Shown: positions 35,201-43,553 of the stretch, one piece after another
Position numbering within the stretch: the stretch's first letter is position 1
How the letters are laid out: every line of letters starts with the position of its first letter
Source: Acidobacteriota bacterium
Lineage (GTDB): Bacteria; Acidobacteriota; Terriglobia; Terriglobales; Acidobacteriaceae
Direction of reading: 5' to 3'
Assembly (NCBI GenBank): GCA_013289685.1
Contig: JABCZL010000003.1
Location: forward strand, 1-64,000
DNA length: 64,000 nucleotides
The notes under the pieces: generated by a model
What the model saw: only the letters and a program-made list of their open reading frames with translations
Database searches by the model: none
Told to the model about the DNA's origin: nothing
Translations under genes and position numbers: made by a program

Positions 35201-37278
35201 TCACCTGCACTGGAACAACAACGAATTATCCGTCAGGGCGTTTGGCCGAAGCATATACCGGGTCAAGTTCCTCGAAGACCACTGACATTGCATACTGCTA
35301 CAATGCGCGCGGCGATAGCACGGATGCTTTCGAGTCCACACCAAATTCTGGTGGCTATTACCATACCACTACAAGTTTCTTTGCTAACGGCGGTCTCAAC
35401 ACGCTCAATGGGGTGCCCGGACTGAACGGGTGGACATACACAGCCGACGGTGAGGGACGACCGTATTCGACGACGTATGGTAGCTCTGCGGACTGGGTCA
35501 AAACGACCCTGTACTATCCCTCACAGCCAACGACCACAACTGTTACGTTCGGAAGCGGCTCCACCGACCAGGATACCTATACGTTCGACACAAACACGGG
35601 CCGCATGAAGGGGTTCGTCTTTACGGTCGGGGTCTCACAGACAACTCTGACCGGGACGGTAGGCTGGAATTCGAACGGAACATTGGGAAGCTTGGGTATC
35701 ACGGACCAGTTCAACAGTTCGAACACTCAAAGCTGCAACTTTACGTACGACGATCTGGGCCGTCTGGCAGGGAAAAACTCCAACGGCTACTCCGTCGACT
35801 GTGGGAGTGGGGGTTGGCAGCAACTCTTCTCACTTGATCCTTTTGGGAACATCAGTATGTCGGGTTCCGGAACCTTCGCCGCGAGCTACGTGCTGGCCAA
35901 TGGCACCACAAACAACCAGGAGCAGTCGGTCGGAAGCTGCGTCCCGAGCTACGACGCCAACGGCAACATGACCAAAGACTGCTCCTTCGCCAGCCCGCCG
36001 ACCTACTCCTGGGACTCGGATGGTAACCCGGTTACGTTGCGTGGTTATACACTGACCCATGATGCCTTTGATCGTCTGGTGGAATTCACAAGCGGCAGTT
36101 CACACACGCAGACTCTTTGGGGACCCGTCGGCAAGCTGGGGACGATGAACGGCCAAACCGCGAAAAACATTCGTGTTCCATTGCCCGGAGGCAGCTTAGG
36201 CGAACTCTACAGCGGGGGTGGCCAGACCCACATTCTGCATGCGGACTGGCTCGGATCGGCGCGTCTGTCCACTACTTTTGGTAACCGCACTATGGCGTAC
36301 GACACGGCTTACTCACCGTATGGGCAGTATTATGCAAACGCGGGCAGCAGTTCTACGGACTTGGATTTCACCGGTCAATTTCAGGACACGATGACCGGGT
36401 TGTTTGATTTTCAGGCTCGCGAATACGATCCCGACCAGGGACGCTGGATCGCCCCCGACCCGGCGGGGCTGAGGGCGGTAGATCCGTCCCAACCCCAAAC
36501 GTGGAACCGCTACGGTTACGTCGTCAACAATCCAGTTGCTTTGACGGACCCAATGGGTTTGTTTTCTGGCGGTGGTGGTGGAAATCCTTGCGTAACTGAT
36601 TGCCCGAATCCGATTCCCCCGAGTCCTTGCGACACTGCCGTCATCTGCGGGCAGGCGGGCGTCAACTGCTCTATTTTTGGCGGCATTACTTGCGATCCCT
36701 GTTTTGTTTATGGCTGCGATCCCCCGATGGCGATAGACCCAGATACAGTGATAATCAGCGGACAACAGCAACTCCTGCCTGGGCAGGATTGCGTGGGCTG
36801 CTGGCCAATCGGGCCGTCCCCAGGGCAAATTTTGCAGGCGGTCCTTTCAGGTAATGTTTTTGGCGCATTGCAAAGAATGGGGGCCGTCCCCACTGACGGT
36901 CTCGATTGCACGTCGGGCACGTGCCAAGTGAACCCCATCATGAACGAACAAAACAGTGATGGCATTAAACCCTGTAAGTCTGGACAGGTTCCGACCGACC
37001 TCGCTCCCTGCTTTACGGGCTTCAACGAGAAGGATGCGAAGATCCTCAGCGCTTTCTTCAGTTGCATGTACAAGAAGTCGATTATCGGTACCGTCATCGG
37101 GACGGCGGGCGGTGTGTTGGGGAAGTTTATTTCGAAGCTGGGGCTGGGCGAAGAAATTACGGGACCGGTAGTAGTAAATGCTGGCCGCGCGGCTGCAGGC
37201 GTGGCTGGTGAGGCCGCAATGGGTGCGGCCATTATTGAAATGGTCCGTACACCATTTGAATGCTATGACTCCTTTTGA
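32227..37278 (+). CDS. RHS/YD-repeat protein, candidate polymorphic toxin
   Basis: A 1,683-aa protein. Residues ~25-60 contain an export signal (TALAILSVFLLAVCPLTAQ). The middle has dozens of YD repeats (GRLTSACELTG, YTYDALNNLLSV, GRLLSESNPETG, YTYDTDG), which build a hollow shell. Residues ~1338-1415 are the RHS core (ADWLGSARL through REYDPDQGRWIAPDPAG). Beyond the core, the last ~240 residues form the variable tip: a Pro/Cys-rich stretch with many Cys residues, then a Gly-rich hydrophobic segment (IIGTVIGTAGGVLGKF). ATG 32227 has AAGGAG upstream. The toxic activity of the tip is not identified; it could be a pore former. Confidence 0.85.
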   Translation: MERQTFCMKLVSALRNCHNVTEQVRGGGKNTCTALAILSVFLLAVCPLTAQVLPDAGIQMWSTNDFGISLATSAINVNIPLRSKIGAIPFSSSLFGTSQAYVFTEGTGTGIYYTFGGIGGYSDSTSVAAMFSGVTISNCSGQPTETTYKYTILSITDPTGAAHPLGNGIFNVWTFSQYCAVTPSPLVTTDGSGYTFVASTNSGGLSGTFTIYDRSGAHWGGSCNPTTNGCVMTGPTVVDPDGNSISGTSFNEGNVTDTLGTTALTLAVNGTTLSYSYLDPSGTTSQYYTLSSSNVGNLKTNFNCPYINDWSFSNFTPYTSLTTPTGGKYLFTYEPTPNGNGFTNTTPPTYFTGRIGSITFPSGGSITYSYSGGNNGIVCNHGIVPTITVTTNDSNGNINTYSYVNTVSSSSNYFVMKTDPAGNQTLYYFSGQVQTKVMSYQGGCSKSIYSGCSGAAPNTLLRTVMTCYNGNLTNCATPSSAPTLPIKQTDVYTSLNTSSSNHVQTIYDCNASPTACYGNIVEVSSYDFGGTTLISQTFLYYGQSWNSNSSACNAYASGTYINNTPCYVDVKNSSGDVAKTQITYSSTGHPTAVSRWVSGTTWLASSATFNSNGTMATVTDAANNTTNFGYTGTGECNGLLLTSTSYPNGLTTAQAWNCSGGVLTSSTDANGQAALYGYKNESGTADPSWRRLSVTDPLGNKTWTDYSPGTTLPQTVETYLNFPVSNPTSTLDTLNTLDGFGRTVKSQKRTAPNVSTFDSTVLYTYGWQSASNGCTSTPPFTTGPCMTQTVPGGTALTTTNLDALGRTANVTDGGGGSTGYSFTNNDALMTLSPAPSGENPKKRQMEYDGSGRLTSACELTGTPNGGGTCTQSNSQTGYWTKYTYDALNNLLSVSQNAQGSYPQSRGFTRDGLGRLLSESNPETGTASYTYDTDGTCGTYKGDLVKKVDAVGNVTCFAYDQLHRLTGETYPSGSYASVTPSKTFVYDTLASSFTCTGTTTNYPSGRLAEAYTGSSSSKTTDIAYCYNARGDSTDAFESTPNSGGYYHTTTSFFANGGLNTLNGVPGLNGWTYTADGEGRPYSTTYGSSADWVKTTLYYPSQPTTTTVTFGSGSTDQDTYTFDTNTGRMKGFVFTVGVSQTTLTGTVGWNSNGTLGSLGITDQFNSSNTQSCNFTYDDLGRLAGKNSNGYSVDCGSGGWQQLFSLDPFGNISMSGSGTFAASYVLANGTTNNQEQSVGSCVPSYDANGNMTKDCSFASPPTYSWDSDGNPVTLRGYTLTHDAFDRLVEFTSGSSHTQTLWGPVGKLGTMNGQTAKNIRVPLPGGSLGELYSGGGQTHILHADWLGSARLSTTFGNRTMAYDTAYSPYGQYYANAGSSSTDLDFTGQFQDTMTGLFDFQAREYDPDQGRWIAPDPAGLRAVDPSQPQTWNRYGYVVNNPVALTDPMGLFSGGGGGNPCVTDCPNPIPPSPCDTAVICGQAGVNCSIFGGITCDPCFVYGCDPPMAIDPDTVIISGQQQLLPGQDCVGCWPIGPSPGQILQAVLSGNVFGALQRMGAVPTDGLDCTSGTCQVNPIMNEQNSDGIKPCKSGQVPTDLAPCFTGFNEKDAKILSAFFSCMYKKSIIGTVIGTAGGVLGKFISKLGLGEEITGPVVVNAGRAAAGVAGEAAMGAAIIEMVRTPFECYDSF

Positions 37279-37927
37279 GGGATTTCGGGTGCGGGAAAGC
37301 CGAATACTTCGCTTTCTTGTCTTGAACGCGGTTGCGGCGTTGCTTCTAGGTCTCTTATATCTAGCCGCATTCGTGGGACGAGGGATGCTCAAGTTGCCCG
37401 CAACCGCCTTATGCTTCTTTGTTGGGGGTGCATGCGGAGGGCTAGATATCCAATTCGGTGAGGATATCTGTACGACGAGAGGCTTCCATGCGTGGAGGCC
37501 TGTGATCCTCTGGCTTTGCTTATTCAGTAGCGAAGTGTTTCTTGCGGGTAAAGCGGACGCAGCGGTGGCGGCTTTTCAACGATACGGCGAATTAAGACTG
37601 CTTTCGAGCTACGCCGATTGGGCCTACGCGTTTGTAGTAACGATGCTCCTCGTAGTGACCGTGAGCTACAGGGCGCAATCGCCGCTCGGTCGCCCAGGGT
37701 TGTTCGGGCAGAAAAACATGACCGTTTTGGCTTCGGCCTGCGCGATCGCTATCGGCATAAGGATGTGGATAGTGTCGATTTTGCATCTGAAAGGCATCAG
37801 TCCGACCCACATCCTTAGCGAATTGCAATCATGCCTTTTGTGGAGTTTCTTCGCAGTCGCGCTGTTCACACTGATTGCGGCATTTAGCAAGAGGCGACGG
37901 GTGGCCCAAGTCTCTGACCTTCCTTGA
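37265..37927 (+). CDS. Six-helix membrane protein, candidate RHS immunity protein
   Basis: A 220-aa integral membrane protein with about six hydrophobic helices (ILRFLVLNAVAALLLGLLYL, LPATALCFFVGGACGG, PVILWLCLFSSEVFLAG, YAFVVTMLLVVTVSY, VLASACAIAIGIRMWIVSIL, CLLWSFFAVALFTLIAAF). It starts at ATG 37265, inside the last 14 bases of the RHS gene, so the two are translated together. Immunity genes for RHS toxins normally sit exactly here. A membrane immunity protein would suit a tip that attacks membranes. No sequence family is recognised, so the role rests on position. Confidence 0.7.
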   Translation: MTPFEGFRVRESRILRFLVLNAVAALLLGLLYLAAFVGRGMLKLPATALCFFVGGACGGLDIQFGEDICTTRGFHAWRPVILWLCLFSSEVFLAGKADAAVAAFQRYGELRLLSSYADWAYAFVVTMLLVVTVSYRAQSPLGRPGLFGQKNMTVLASACAIAIGIRMWIVSILHLKGISPTHILSELQSCLLWSFFAVALFTLIAAFSKRRRVAQVSDLP

Positions 37928-38268
37928 TACAACTACTATTGTGGCTAGCTGGTGGCACACTCAAACCCGACTCTGGCGGGTGGCCCATTCAAGCTCGCTT
38001 TTGGTTTGAGTGAGGCGGGGGAACAGGCCCAACGTCAGCTCGGAGGCAGCGCGAGCTAGGCGCGACGTGGAGGCGTGCAGCTGGACCACGGCTGAGTGTG
38101 CGGGTAACCCGTCGCACGGCCTGCAATCCATCCGCGATCCGTTAACACTTTTAAGGCTGCTCATGATGTACTTCCATGCCATCCGTGGCCTTGCATGTTG
38201 TTGAATTTACGTTTCTAGGCGGATTCGAATCCCTCCCTCCTGCGTCCAAGTCCGCTGGGGAAACGTGG
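37928..38268. other. 341-bp gap with repeat copy and possible att remnant
   Basis: Contains a degenerate copy (37979-38016) of the hairpin repeat family seen at 55358 and 57919: GGGTG-CCCATT, then a stem around CGCTTTT, then GAGTGAGG. Near 38218-38244 the 12-bp palindrome GGATTCGAATCC followed by C/T-rich sequence resembles the T-arm and acceptor end of the tRNA-Ser at 39486, but the match is weak. No gene is seen. Confidence 0.4.
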
Positions 38269-39408
38269 CTACGCGAAAATCTCATTCACCTTCTCCCGCA
38301 CCTGTTGGCTCCGCGACGGCTTCAAATACCTCATCGTCGATTCCATGTCCGAATGGCCCAGCCACTGCTGCACAGTTCGCAGATCGACGCCAGCCCAAAG
38401 GCACCGCGTTGCGAACGTAGCGCGGAACTTGTGCAGCCAGAAGTTGTCTTCGTCGAGCTTCGCACGCTCTGCAAGGGCTTTCAGGCAGTCGAGAAAATCG
38501 AGCTTCGGATTGCACCCCGCGGTGGGAAACACGAGGCTACACGTTTTGACCGCTTTCGCCTTCCATGACTTCAGACTCTTGACCAACTTCGACGGGATCG
38601 GAATTTCTCGCTCCTTGTATGCCTTCGGCGTCCATCCCCGGTCGGGCTTGTGGGTGACTCGGACGGTGGATGCAGCGAAGTTCACGTCCGACCAATAGGC
38701 GAACATGACTTCCTGTTCCCGCATCCCGGTCATCAGGAAGAACTCGTACCAGAGCCGCTCTTCCGCATCGCAGGCCTTGAACAGCTGGTCGAGTTCCGCC
38801 GGTTCGTACATCTCCGGCTCTTCCTCGGTGTAGCGTGGCCAGTCGTTCTTCTTTACCAGCCCACGAATGCCATTCGCCTTGAGAAAAGACATCACGTTTG
38901 CAAACTTGTTCCAGCAGCTACGCGGTGCCTGGTCTTTCTCGTCCCGCAGAAACGCGCAGAACTTCAGCAGGTCTTTGCGGTCGATGTCTTCGAGGTTGAG
39001 CTTTGAGCAGGACTCTCTGAAGTAGCTCAAGGCCGTCCTGTACGCCGCCAGAGTCTTCGGTTTCTTCGTAAGCTCCGTTTCTTCGAGGTAGTCGGCCACC
39101 GATCCCGCAACCGACCTATGGCCGTTCGCGGCTATCTCCGGCACCGTGGCATCGCCGTTATTAAGCTCGGTCTCTTTCCGCAGGCGCATGGAACTGGCAT
39201 CGGCTGCGTCCTTGCCGACCGACAGGCGTCTGCGCCTGCCTTTGTCGTGCCATTCGATGTAGTAGGCCCCTTCAGGGTGGCGCTCGGGCTTGCCGTTGAC
39301 CAGCACGGCGTCAGGCTTGACCCGGCCATTGGCGGACAGCATGACGGCGCAATACCGCATTCCTAGCGGTGTTTGGACCCTTTTTGTGAGATTGACCTCG
39401 CGGTGCAT
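38269..39408 (-). CDS. Tyrosine recombinase (integrase)
   Basis: A 379-aa phage-type integrase that cuts and rejoins DNA at att sites. Its catalytic set is complete: Arg in TGMREQEVM, Lys in the THKPDRG hairpin, His-x-x-Arg in LHKFRATFA, His in WLGHSDMEST, and the nucleophile Tyr in MRYLKP. An SAM-like core-binding domain precedes it (VADYLEETELTKKPKTLAAYRTALSYF). The gene starts 77 bp from the 3' end of tRNA-Ser(CGA), the classical position for an integrase that uses a tRNA as attachment site. Its element would extend leftwards. Confidence 0.92.
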   Translation of the reverse strand: MHREVNLTKRVQTPLGMRYCAVMLSANGRVKPDAVLVNGKPERHPEGAYYIEWHDKGRRRRLSVGKDAADASSMRLRKETELNNGDATVPEIAANGHRSVAGSVADYLEETELTKKPKTLAAYRTALSYFRESCSKLNLEDIDRKDLLKFCAFLRDEKDQAPRSCWNKFANVMSFLKANGIRGLVKKNDWPRYTEEEPEMYEPAELDQLFKACDAEERLWYEFFLMTGMREQEVMFAYWSDVNFAASTVRVTHKPDRGWTPKAYKEREIPIPSKLVKSLKSWKAKAVKTCSLVFPTAGCNPKLDFLDCLKALAERAKLDEDNFWLHKFRATFATRCLWAGVDLRTVQQWLGHSDMESTMRYLKPSRSQQVREKVNEIFA

Positions 39409-39485
39409 CGGGTGACCCCTTCCTTGAGAACCGTATCAAGTGTAGGTATCACCGACCCGTAAGTGCTAGATAACTAAAGTTCTGG

Positions 39486-39572
39486 CGGAGAGAGAGGGAT
39501 TCGAACCCCCGATACCCGTAAAGGTATACACGCTTTCGAGGCGCGCGCCTTCAGCCACTCGGCCATCTCTCC
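39486..39572 (-). tRNA. tRNA-Ser (CGA)
   Basis: Read on the minus strand, the acceptor GGAGAGA pairs with TCTCTCC, followed by discriminator G. The D-arm is GGCCGAGTGGC, and the anticodon loop CTCGAAA gives anticodon CGA. The long variable arm pairs GATACCC-type bases (class II tRNA), and the T-loop is GTTCGAATC. No CCA is encoded. It lies between two integrase genes. Confidence 0.93.
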
Positions 39573-39635
39573 GCGCCCACCTGTTTCGCTTTTATCTTAT
39601 CAGGGGATCTCTTGGCTTCCAATTTCCCCCCAATC

Positions 39636-40844
39636 TCACTGAACTGAGCCCGGCTCACCCTCCTCACCCAAGCCTAGAATGCGATTTGTGACTTGGTTGA
39701 CCATCCTAGCCACCTCTGGGTCTGTAATCTGGGTATAGATGTCCAGGGTGGTACGAATGTCGCTGTGTCCGAGTTGGGCCTGCATTTCGGTCGGGTGTGC
39801 TTCCTTCTTCCCATGCGTGGAGAAGCTCCTTCGGAGCACCTGAAACGTAGGATGAAATGCAATCCCCAGTTTGTCCGCGACCGGGTACAAGCGGAGGCGC
39901 AGCCAATTGTCCGGATGAATCGGCGTCGGCAGCGGCTTTCGCGCACGCGCTTGCATCCCAGGGAACATGAGGGCATTGGCGTCCGGGTTGGGGCACCTCG
40001 CCCTCCACAAGTCAATCGATTTGCGCACGGCTTGGGGGATCGCGACAAGTCGGTAGTTGGTCCGTCCGTAGCGGTTCTTGCGTTTGATTTTTTTGCGCTG
40101 CAGCCGACCACGCCACGCGGTATTCACGATAGTGAACACATTGCCGCTGTAGCATCCCCAGGTCAGGCCGAAGAGTTCGCTCGGCCGTAGGGCGCAGAAA
40201 CAGGCAATGAGGAAGATGGCGCGGTCACGGATGCCGTCAAGACCCGCTAGTAGCTTGGCATACATCTCGACGGGAAGAATCGGCTTGTCCGACTCCTCGA
40301 TCTCAGGAATGACGGTCTTGCGCGCGACATTTCGCTCTAGGACCTCCTGGTCAACGGCCTCCGCCAAGGCCGCTTTGATCAGATCGCGTACATGGTAAAC
40401 AACCGTGTACGAATATTCCTCCGCAGCCAGCCGGTTGAGTAGCATCTGCACCTGAAACTTGGTGATGTCTTTGAGTGCGACGTGTTCCGGGGTTGGATAG
40501 ACGTGACTAGTGAGGTAATCGAGATTGGTACGGCGCGTCGCCTCCTGCCAGTTGGCGCCGCGCATGGGGACGTAGAAATTCCGCATCCAATTACCAAAAG
40601 TGATGGTCCCGTCTGCCGCTCGGGTGACTGGACCGCCGTTTATGGCAGCCAGTTCAGCGGCCAAGATCTTCTCGGCCTCGGCTCGGTGCATCTTCGGCTT
40701 ATAGCCCACCACACGGCTGCGGTGATGTCGCTTTGGTTTGCCGGTTGTGGGATCGGTCAAGTAGACGTTGTAGTGGATCTCCCAGCCACCACCTTTGGTC
40801 GCGACGACTCGGCCTCGTTGATAACGCGCACCTCCGCGTGCCAT
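39636..40844 (-). CDS. Tyrosine recombinase (integrase), second
   Basis: A 402-aa integrase with an N-terminal arm-binding region (RGRVVATKGGGWEIHYNVYL, a KGGGWEI.Y motif). The core-binding domain follows (FGNWMRNFYVPMRGANWQEATRR), then a catalytic domain. Visible active-site residues are Arg in CFCALRPSELFGL, His-Arg in FHPTFQVLRRSF, His in AQLGHSDIRTT, and Tyr in LDIYTQITDP. It lies 227 bp from a truncated tRNA-Ser at 41071-41131 and is oriented away from it. It shares only the general fold with the neighbouring integrase, so the two come from separate elements. Confidence 0.92.
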   Translation of the reverse strand: MARGGARYQRGRVVATKGGGWEIHYNVYLTDPTTGKPKRHHRSRVVGYKPKMHRAEAEKILAAELAAINGGPVTRAADGTITFGNWMRNFYVPMRGANWQEATRRTNLDYLTSHVYPTPEHVALKDITKFQVQMLLNRLAAEEYSYTVVYHVRDLIKAALAEAVDQEVLERNVARKTVIPEIEESDKPILPVEMYAKLLAGLDGIRDRAIFLIACFCALRPSELFGLTWGCYSGNVFTIVNTAWRGRLQRKKIKRKNRYGRTNYRLVAIPQAVRKSIDLWRARCPNPDANALMFPGMQARARKPLPTPIHPDNWLRLRLYPVADKLGIAFHPTFQVLRRSFSTHGKKEAHPTEMQAQLGHSDIRTTLDIYTQITDPEVARMVNQVTNRILGLGEEGEPGSVQ

Positions 40845-41059
40845 GAAACCTGCTTTCTGCGCTGGAATTGTTGTTCAGCTTTCGATTTCGCGCAAACGCG
40901 CGATGAAGAGCTGTCACCCAGCCGAAAGCGGCGCCCTTGGGGCGAAATTCGGCAGTTGCTTTCGAGGAATTCACTCAACGGAAATGGCGGCAAGTTTTGT
41001 ATTTGCACCCTTATTGCACCCTTCAAAACTCTAAGCCATTGACGTAGAATCGCTTACAT

Positions 41060-41075
41060 GCGGATTACGATCCGC
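41060..41075. repeat. Hairpin at the tRNA fragment boundary
   Basis: GCGGAT-TACG-ATCCGC is a perfect six-pair stem. Its right arm is also the left arm of the anticodon stem of the tRNA fragment, so two alternative hairpins share one strand. It marks the point where tRNA sequence begins and is a likely recombination junction. Confidence 0.6.
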
Positions 41076-41131
41076 CTCGAAAGCGGACATACCTTAACGG
41101 GTATCGTGGGTTCAAATCCCACCCTCTCCGC
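41071..41131 (+). other. tRNA-Ser(CGA) 3' fragment, probable attachment site
   Basis: Contains the anticodon stem-loop (TCCGC/GCGGA around loop CTCGAAA), the variable arm, the T-arm (GTGGG-TTCAAAT-CCCAC) and CTCTCCG of the acceptor, but no D-arm or 5' acceptor strand. It aligns to the 3' 60 nt of tRNA-Ser(CGA) at 39486-39572 with around 50 matches, in the opposite orientation. A piece running from anticodon stem to 3' end is what an integrase acting at the anticodon loop leaves behind. Confidence 0.8.
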
Positions 41132-41196
41132 CATCTAATTTTCCTCGATTTCATTCCATCCGGCCGACAAGACTCCACATCGTATGAGTTCGTCGA

Positions 41197-42000
41197 CTAG
41201 GGCTTTGCGCCCACCAGTTGCATGTACTGGCTCAGGGTCACGAAGCGGTAGCCGCGCGCTTTGAGGGTTGCGATCAGTTCCGGCATGACCGCCGTTGTCG
41301 TCGATAGCTCATGGAAGGCGAGAATGTGGGTGTACACTCCGCGCTTTTCGCGTTGTTCCACCTGTCTCAAGACGGCGTTTAACAGAGACGGCTTGGGACA
41401 CTCGGCTGCCTTTCGGGTGCACAAATAGTCGAGCGAGTTCACATCGCGCAGCGCCATGGGGTTCTCCTGTGAGATGGTCAACAGGTGATAGCCCTGGCGC
41501 TCGAGATCGCGGCGGGCATCGTCGGAAATGATCCAGTCGGGAGGACGCAGGTAGTGCGGCTGTGTGCCGGTAACCGCCTTGATCGCTTCCGCACCTCGAT
41601 TCACGTCGCCGATGACCCACTGTTCTCCGCGTTTGCGCTCGGCGCCGCGCAGTTCGATATGGCTATAGGTGTGGTCTTCCAGTTCGTGGCCGCGCCGCAC
41701 CAATTGCTCGGCCGCGTCGATGCAGGTGACTCCGACATTCTCTTCGTAACGCCGTTCGCCCCAGGTCTTCGGGGAGAGCCGCCATCCCACGACAAAAAAA
41801 GTCGCCTTGACGCCATTTTCGTCGAGCACGTTCAGCAACGCCGGACCAGGGTGGTCGCCCTTGCTGCCAAATAAAACATAGGGTCGCGGGCCATCGTCAA
41901 AGGTAAGCGCAATGAGCTTATCGGTCTTATCGGTCGAAAAAGCAGACCCGGCATTCAGGAACAGCAGCGCGGCTACAGCGAATACTTTGCAGGATGACAT
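41197..42000 (-). CDS. Polysaccharide deacetylase (NodB homology) family
   Basis: A 267-aa secreted enzyme that removes acetyl groups from N-acetylated sugars such as peptidoglycan or chitin oligomers. Signal peptide at residues 1-22. The NodB domain has TFDDGP at about 33-38 (catalytic base and metal Asp), HTYSHIEL with the two metal His residues, and RPPDW in place of the usual RPPyG motif. A C-terminal LAFHEL is consistent with motif 5. GGAG precedes ATG 42000. It is the first chromosomal-looking gene to the right of the tRNA fragment. Confidence 0.88.
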   Translation of the reverse strand: MSSCKVFAVAALLFLNAGSAFSTDKTDKLIALTFDDGPRPYVLFGSKGDHPGPALLNVLDENGVKATFFVVGWRLSPKTWGERRYEENVGVTCIDAAEQLVRRGHELEDHTYSHIELRGAERKRGEQWVIGDVNRGAEAIKAVTGTQPHYLRPPDWIISDDARRDLERQGYHLLTISQENPMALRDVNSLDYLCTRKAAECPKPSLLNAVLRQVEQREKRGVYTHILAFHELSTTTAVMPELIATLKARGYRFVTLSQYMQLVGAKP

Positions 42001-42136
42001 CCGGTCTCCAGCGATGGTTTTCGCCATCGCATCTTCAATTATTGGAGCCGATCCTCCCCGTGGCTAATTACCTTTGTGGATGGCCAGTTGGACAGGGTCC
42101 AAGGCGGTCGCCCGGCGAATGTCGTAAACTTTGGAT

Positions 42137-42400
42137 ATGGGTGTGACGGTAGAAATGCACAACACCGCCGATGCCGCGACGCGGCGGGATGTGATCGCGA
42201 TGATTGAGCACGTCCTATCGGACCGCCTCGGAGACTGGCGGGTTGAGATCATGGGCTCACAAGCCAACGACTGCTGGGAGATGAGGATTACTGGCCCCAA
42301 CGGGTTCGAGCGCTCCTATACGCTCGAAGGCACGCTCGGACAGCATGAGCCCAGCACGGTAGCCTCGATTATTGCGCAGATGTTGCCGAGTCGAGGCTGA
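42137..42400 (+). CDS. Hypothetical protein, 87 aa
   Basis: Small soluble protein of unknown function, divergent from the deacetylase gene. The pattern is helix (DVIAMIEHVLSDRLG), strands (DWRVEIMGSQANDCWEMRITGP, FERSYTLEG), then helix (VASIIAQML), giving a compact alpha/beta fold. Several in-frame starts exist (ATG 42137, ATG 42155), with no strong ribosome binding site to decide. Confidence 0.6.
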   Translation: MGVTVEMHNTADAATRRDVIAMIEHVLSDRLGDWRVEIMGSQANDCWEMRITGPNGFERSYTLEGTLGQHEPSTVASIIAQMLPSRG

Positions 42401-42618
42401 TCCGGGGAGCACTTCGAGATGGGAGATTGGATGGCCTCTTAAGTTTCTTCCTCGGACCGTGCCATCTTAGTTTTCCTGATTTCGTTCCCAGTTCCCATTC
42501 CTGACTTATCTAACGATTAATCTGAATAACTGTGCACTCTCGCACACTCCTGAACATACGCAGGACCTAACATCGTAATCAGTTCGTGTCATTAGTTGGT
42601 GAAGAGAGGTGGTGCTGT

Positions 42619-43470
42619 TTGACTCCGACGGAACGACCGATTCACAGAGTCCTGCTGGTGGATGACGACGATGCCATTCGCGAAATGATGACTGTTACCC
42701 TGCAACACAAGGCATTCGAGGTAGTCGCTGCCGCCAATGTGACGGACGCCCTGAGACTCATCGCGACGCAAAGCTTCGACGCGCTCATCACGGACCTGCA
42801 CATGCCGAATCCTGGCGATGGTTTTACGGTGATTACAGCGATGCGCCACTCCCAGCCGGCCGCGCTTACGCTTTTGATCAGCGGCTATCCCGACGTGCAG
42901 GGCGCCATGGCCGCGATCATGCTGGAGGCGGATGAGATCCTCGTGAAGCCCTTCGAAGTCGGGAAACTGGCGGAACTTTTGAATGAGAAAATGTCTCTAC
43001 GCAAGCCCGTTGCCCGGGCGGTGAAACAAACCGTGGCCGAGATACTGCAGCGTTGTGTGACTTCGGTTGTCGAGGACTGGTTGGCGCGGGCGAAGCTGAG
43101 CACAGAATTGAACCACCTTCGACTCAGCGACGATCAGCGTACGGGACATCTCCCCAAACTGGTCGAAGACCTGATCGTGCGTCTGAGCAAGTCCTGCGCT
43201 ACCCCGAAGGACGACGATGCCATCCACTCCGTCGCCGCTGTCGCCCATGGCAGGCTGCGTTACCTGCAGGGATACACTCCCGCGATGCTGGTTCATGAAT
43301 CACGCATCCTCCAGGTGACGCTCTTCGGGACCTTGCAAAACAATCTGAATTTTCTGGATTTCAGCCTCCTGTTACCCGATGTCATGACTATCGCGGACGA
43401 AGTGGACGCGCAGCTGACGCAGTCGATGGATAGCTACATGAACACCATGCGGCGGCCATCGGCAGCGTAG
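42619..43470 (+). CDS. Response regulator with RsbRD-like helical domain
   Basis: A 283-aa protein. Residues 8-125 are a receiver domain: VLLVDDDD acidic pocket, phosphoacceptor Asp59 in DALITDLHMPN, and Lys in EILVKPFE. Residues 135-283 are helical and resemble the RsbRD N-terminal domain (LARAKLSTELNHLRLSDDQRTGHLPKLVEDLIVRL), a stress-signalling module related to STAS cascades. A TTG at 42619 after AGAGAGG is preferred; GTG 42586 is the alternative. No kinase is adjacent. The RsbW/STAS genes at 54.5 kb could belong to the same pathway, which is inference. Confidence 0.82.
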   Translation: MTPTERPIHRVLLVDDDDAIREMMTVTLQHKAFEVVAAANVTDALRLIATQSFDALITDLHMPNPGDGFTVITAMRHSQPAALTLLISGYPDVQGAMAAIMLEADEILVKPFEVGKLAELLNEKMSLRKPVARAVKQTVAEILQRCVTSVVEDWLARAKLSTELNHLRLSDDQRTGHLPKLVEDLIVRLSKSCATPKDDDAIHSVAAVAHGRLRYLQGYTPAMLVHESRILQVTLFGTLQNNLNFLDFSLLLPDVMTIADEVDAQLTQSMDSYMNTMRRPSAA

Positions 43471-43553
43471 CTACCGCTGGCATTTCCCGTAATTTAGTGA
43501 ACCCTTGGGGAGCGAACGCTTGGGCGTCGCCCCCCACAGGAATCCTCGCCCAT

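Noticed and set aside
38218..38244. Second tRNA-Ser 3' remnant
   Set aside because: The T-arm-like palindrome GGATTCGAATCC is suggestive, but stem pairing and the acceptor sequence do not match well enough to call it.
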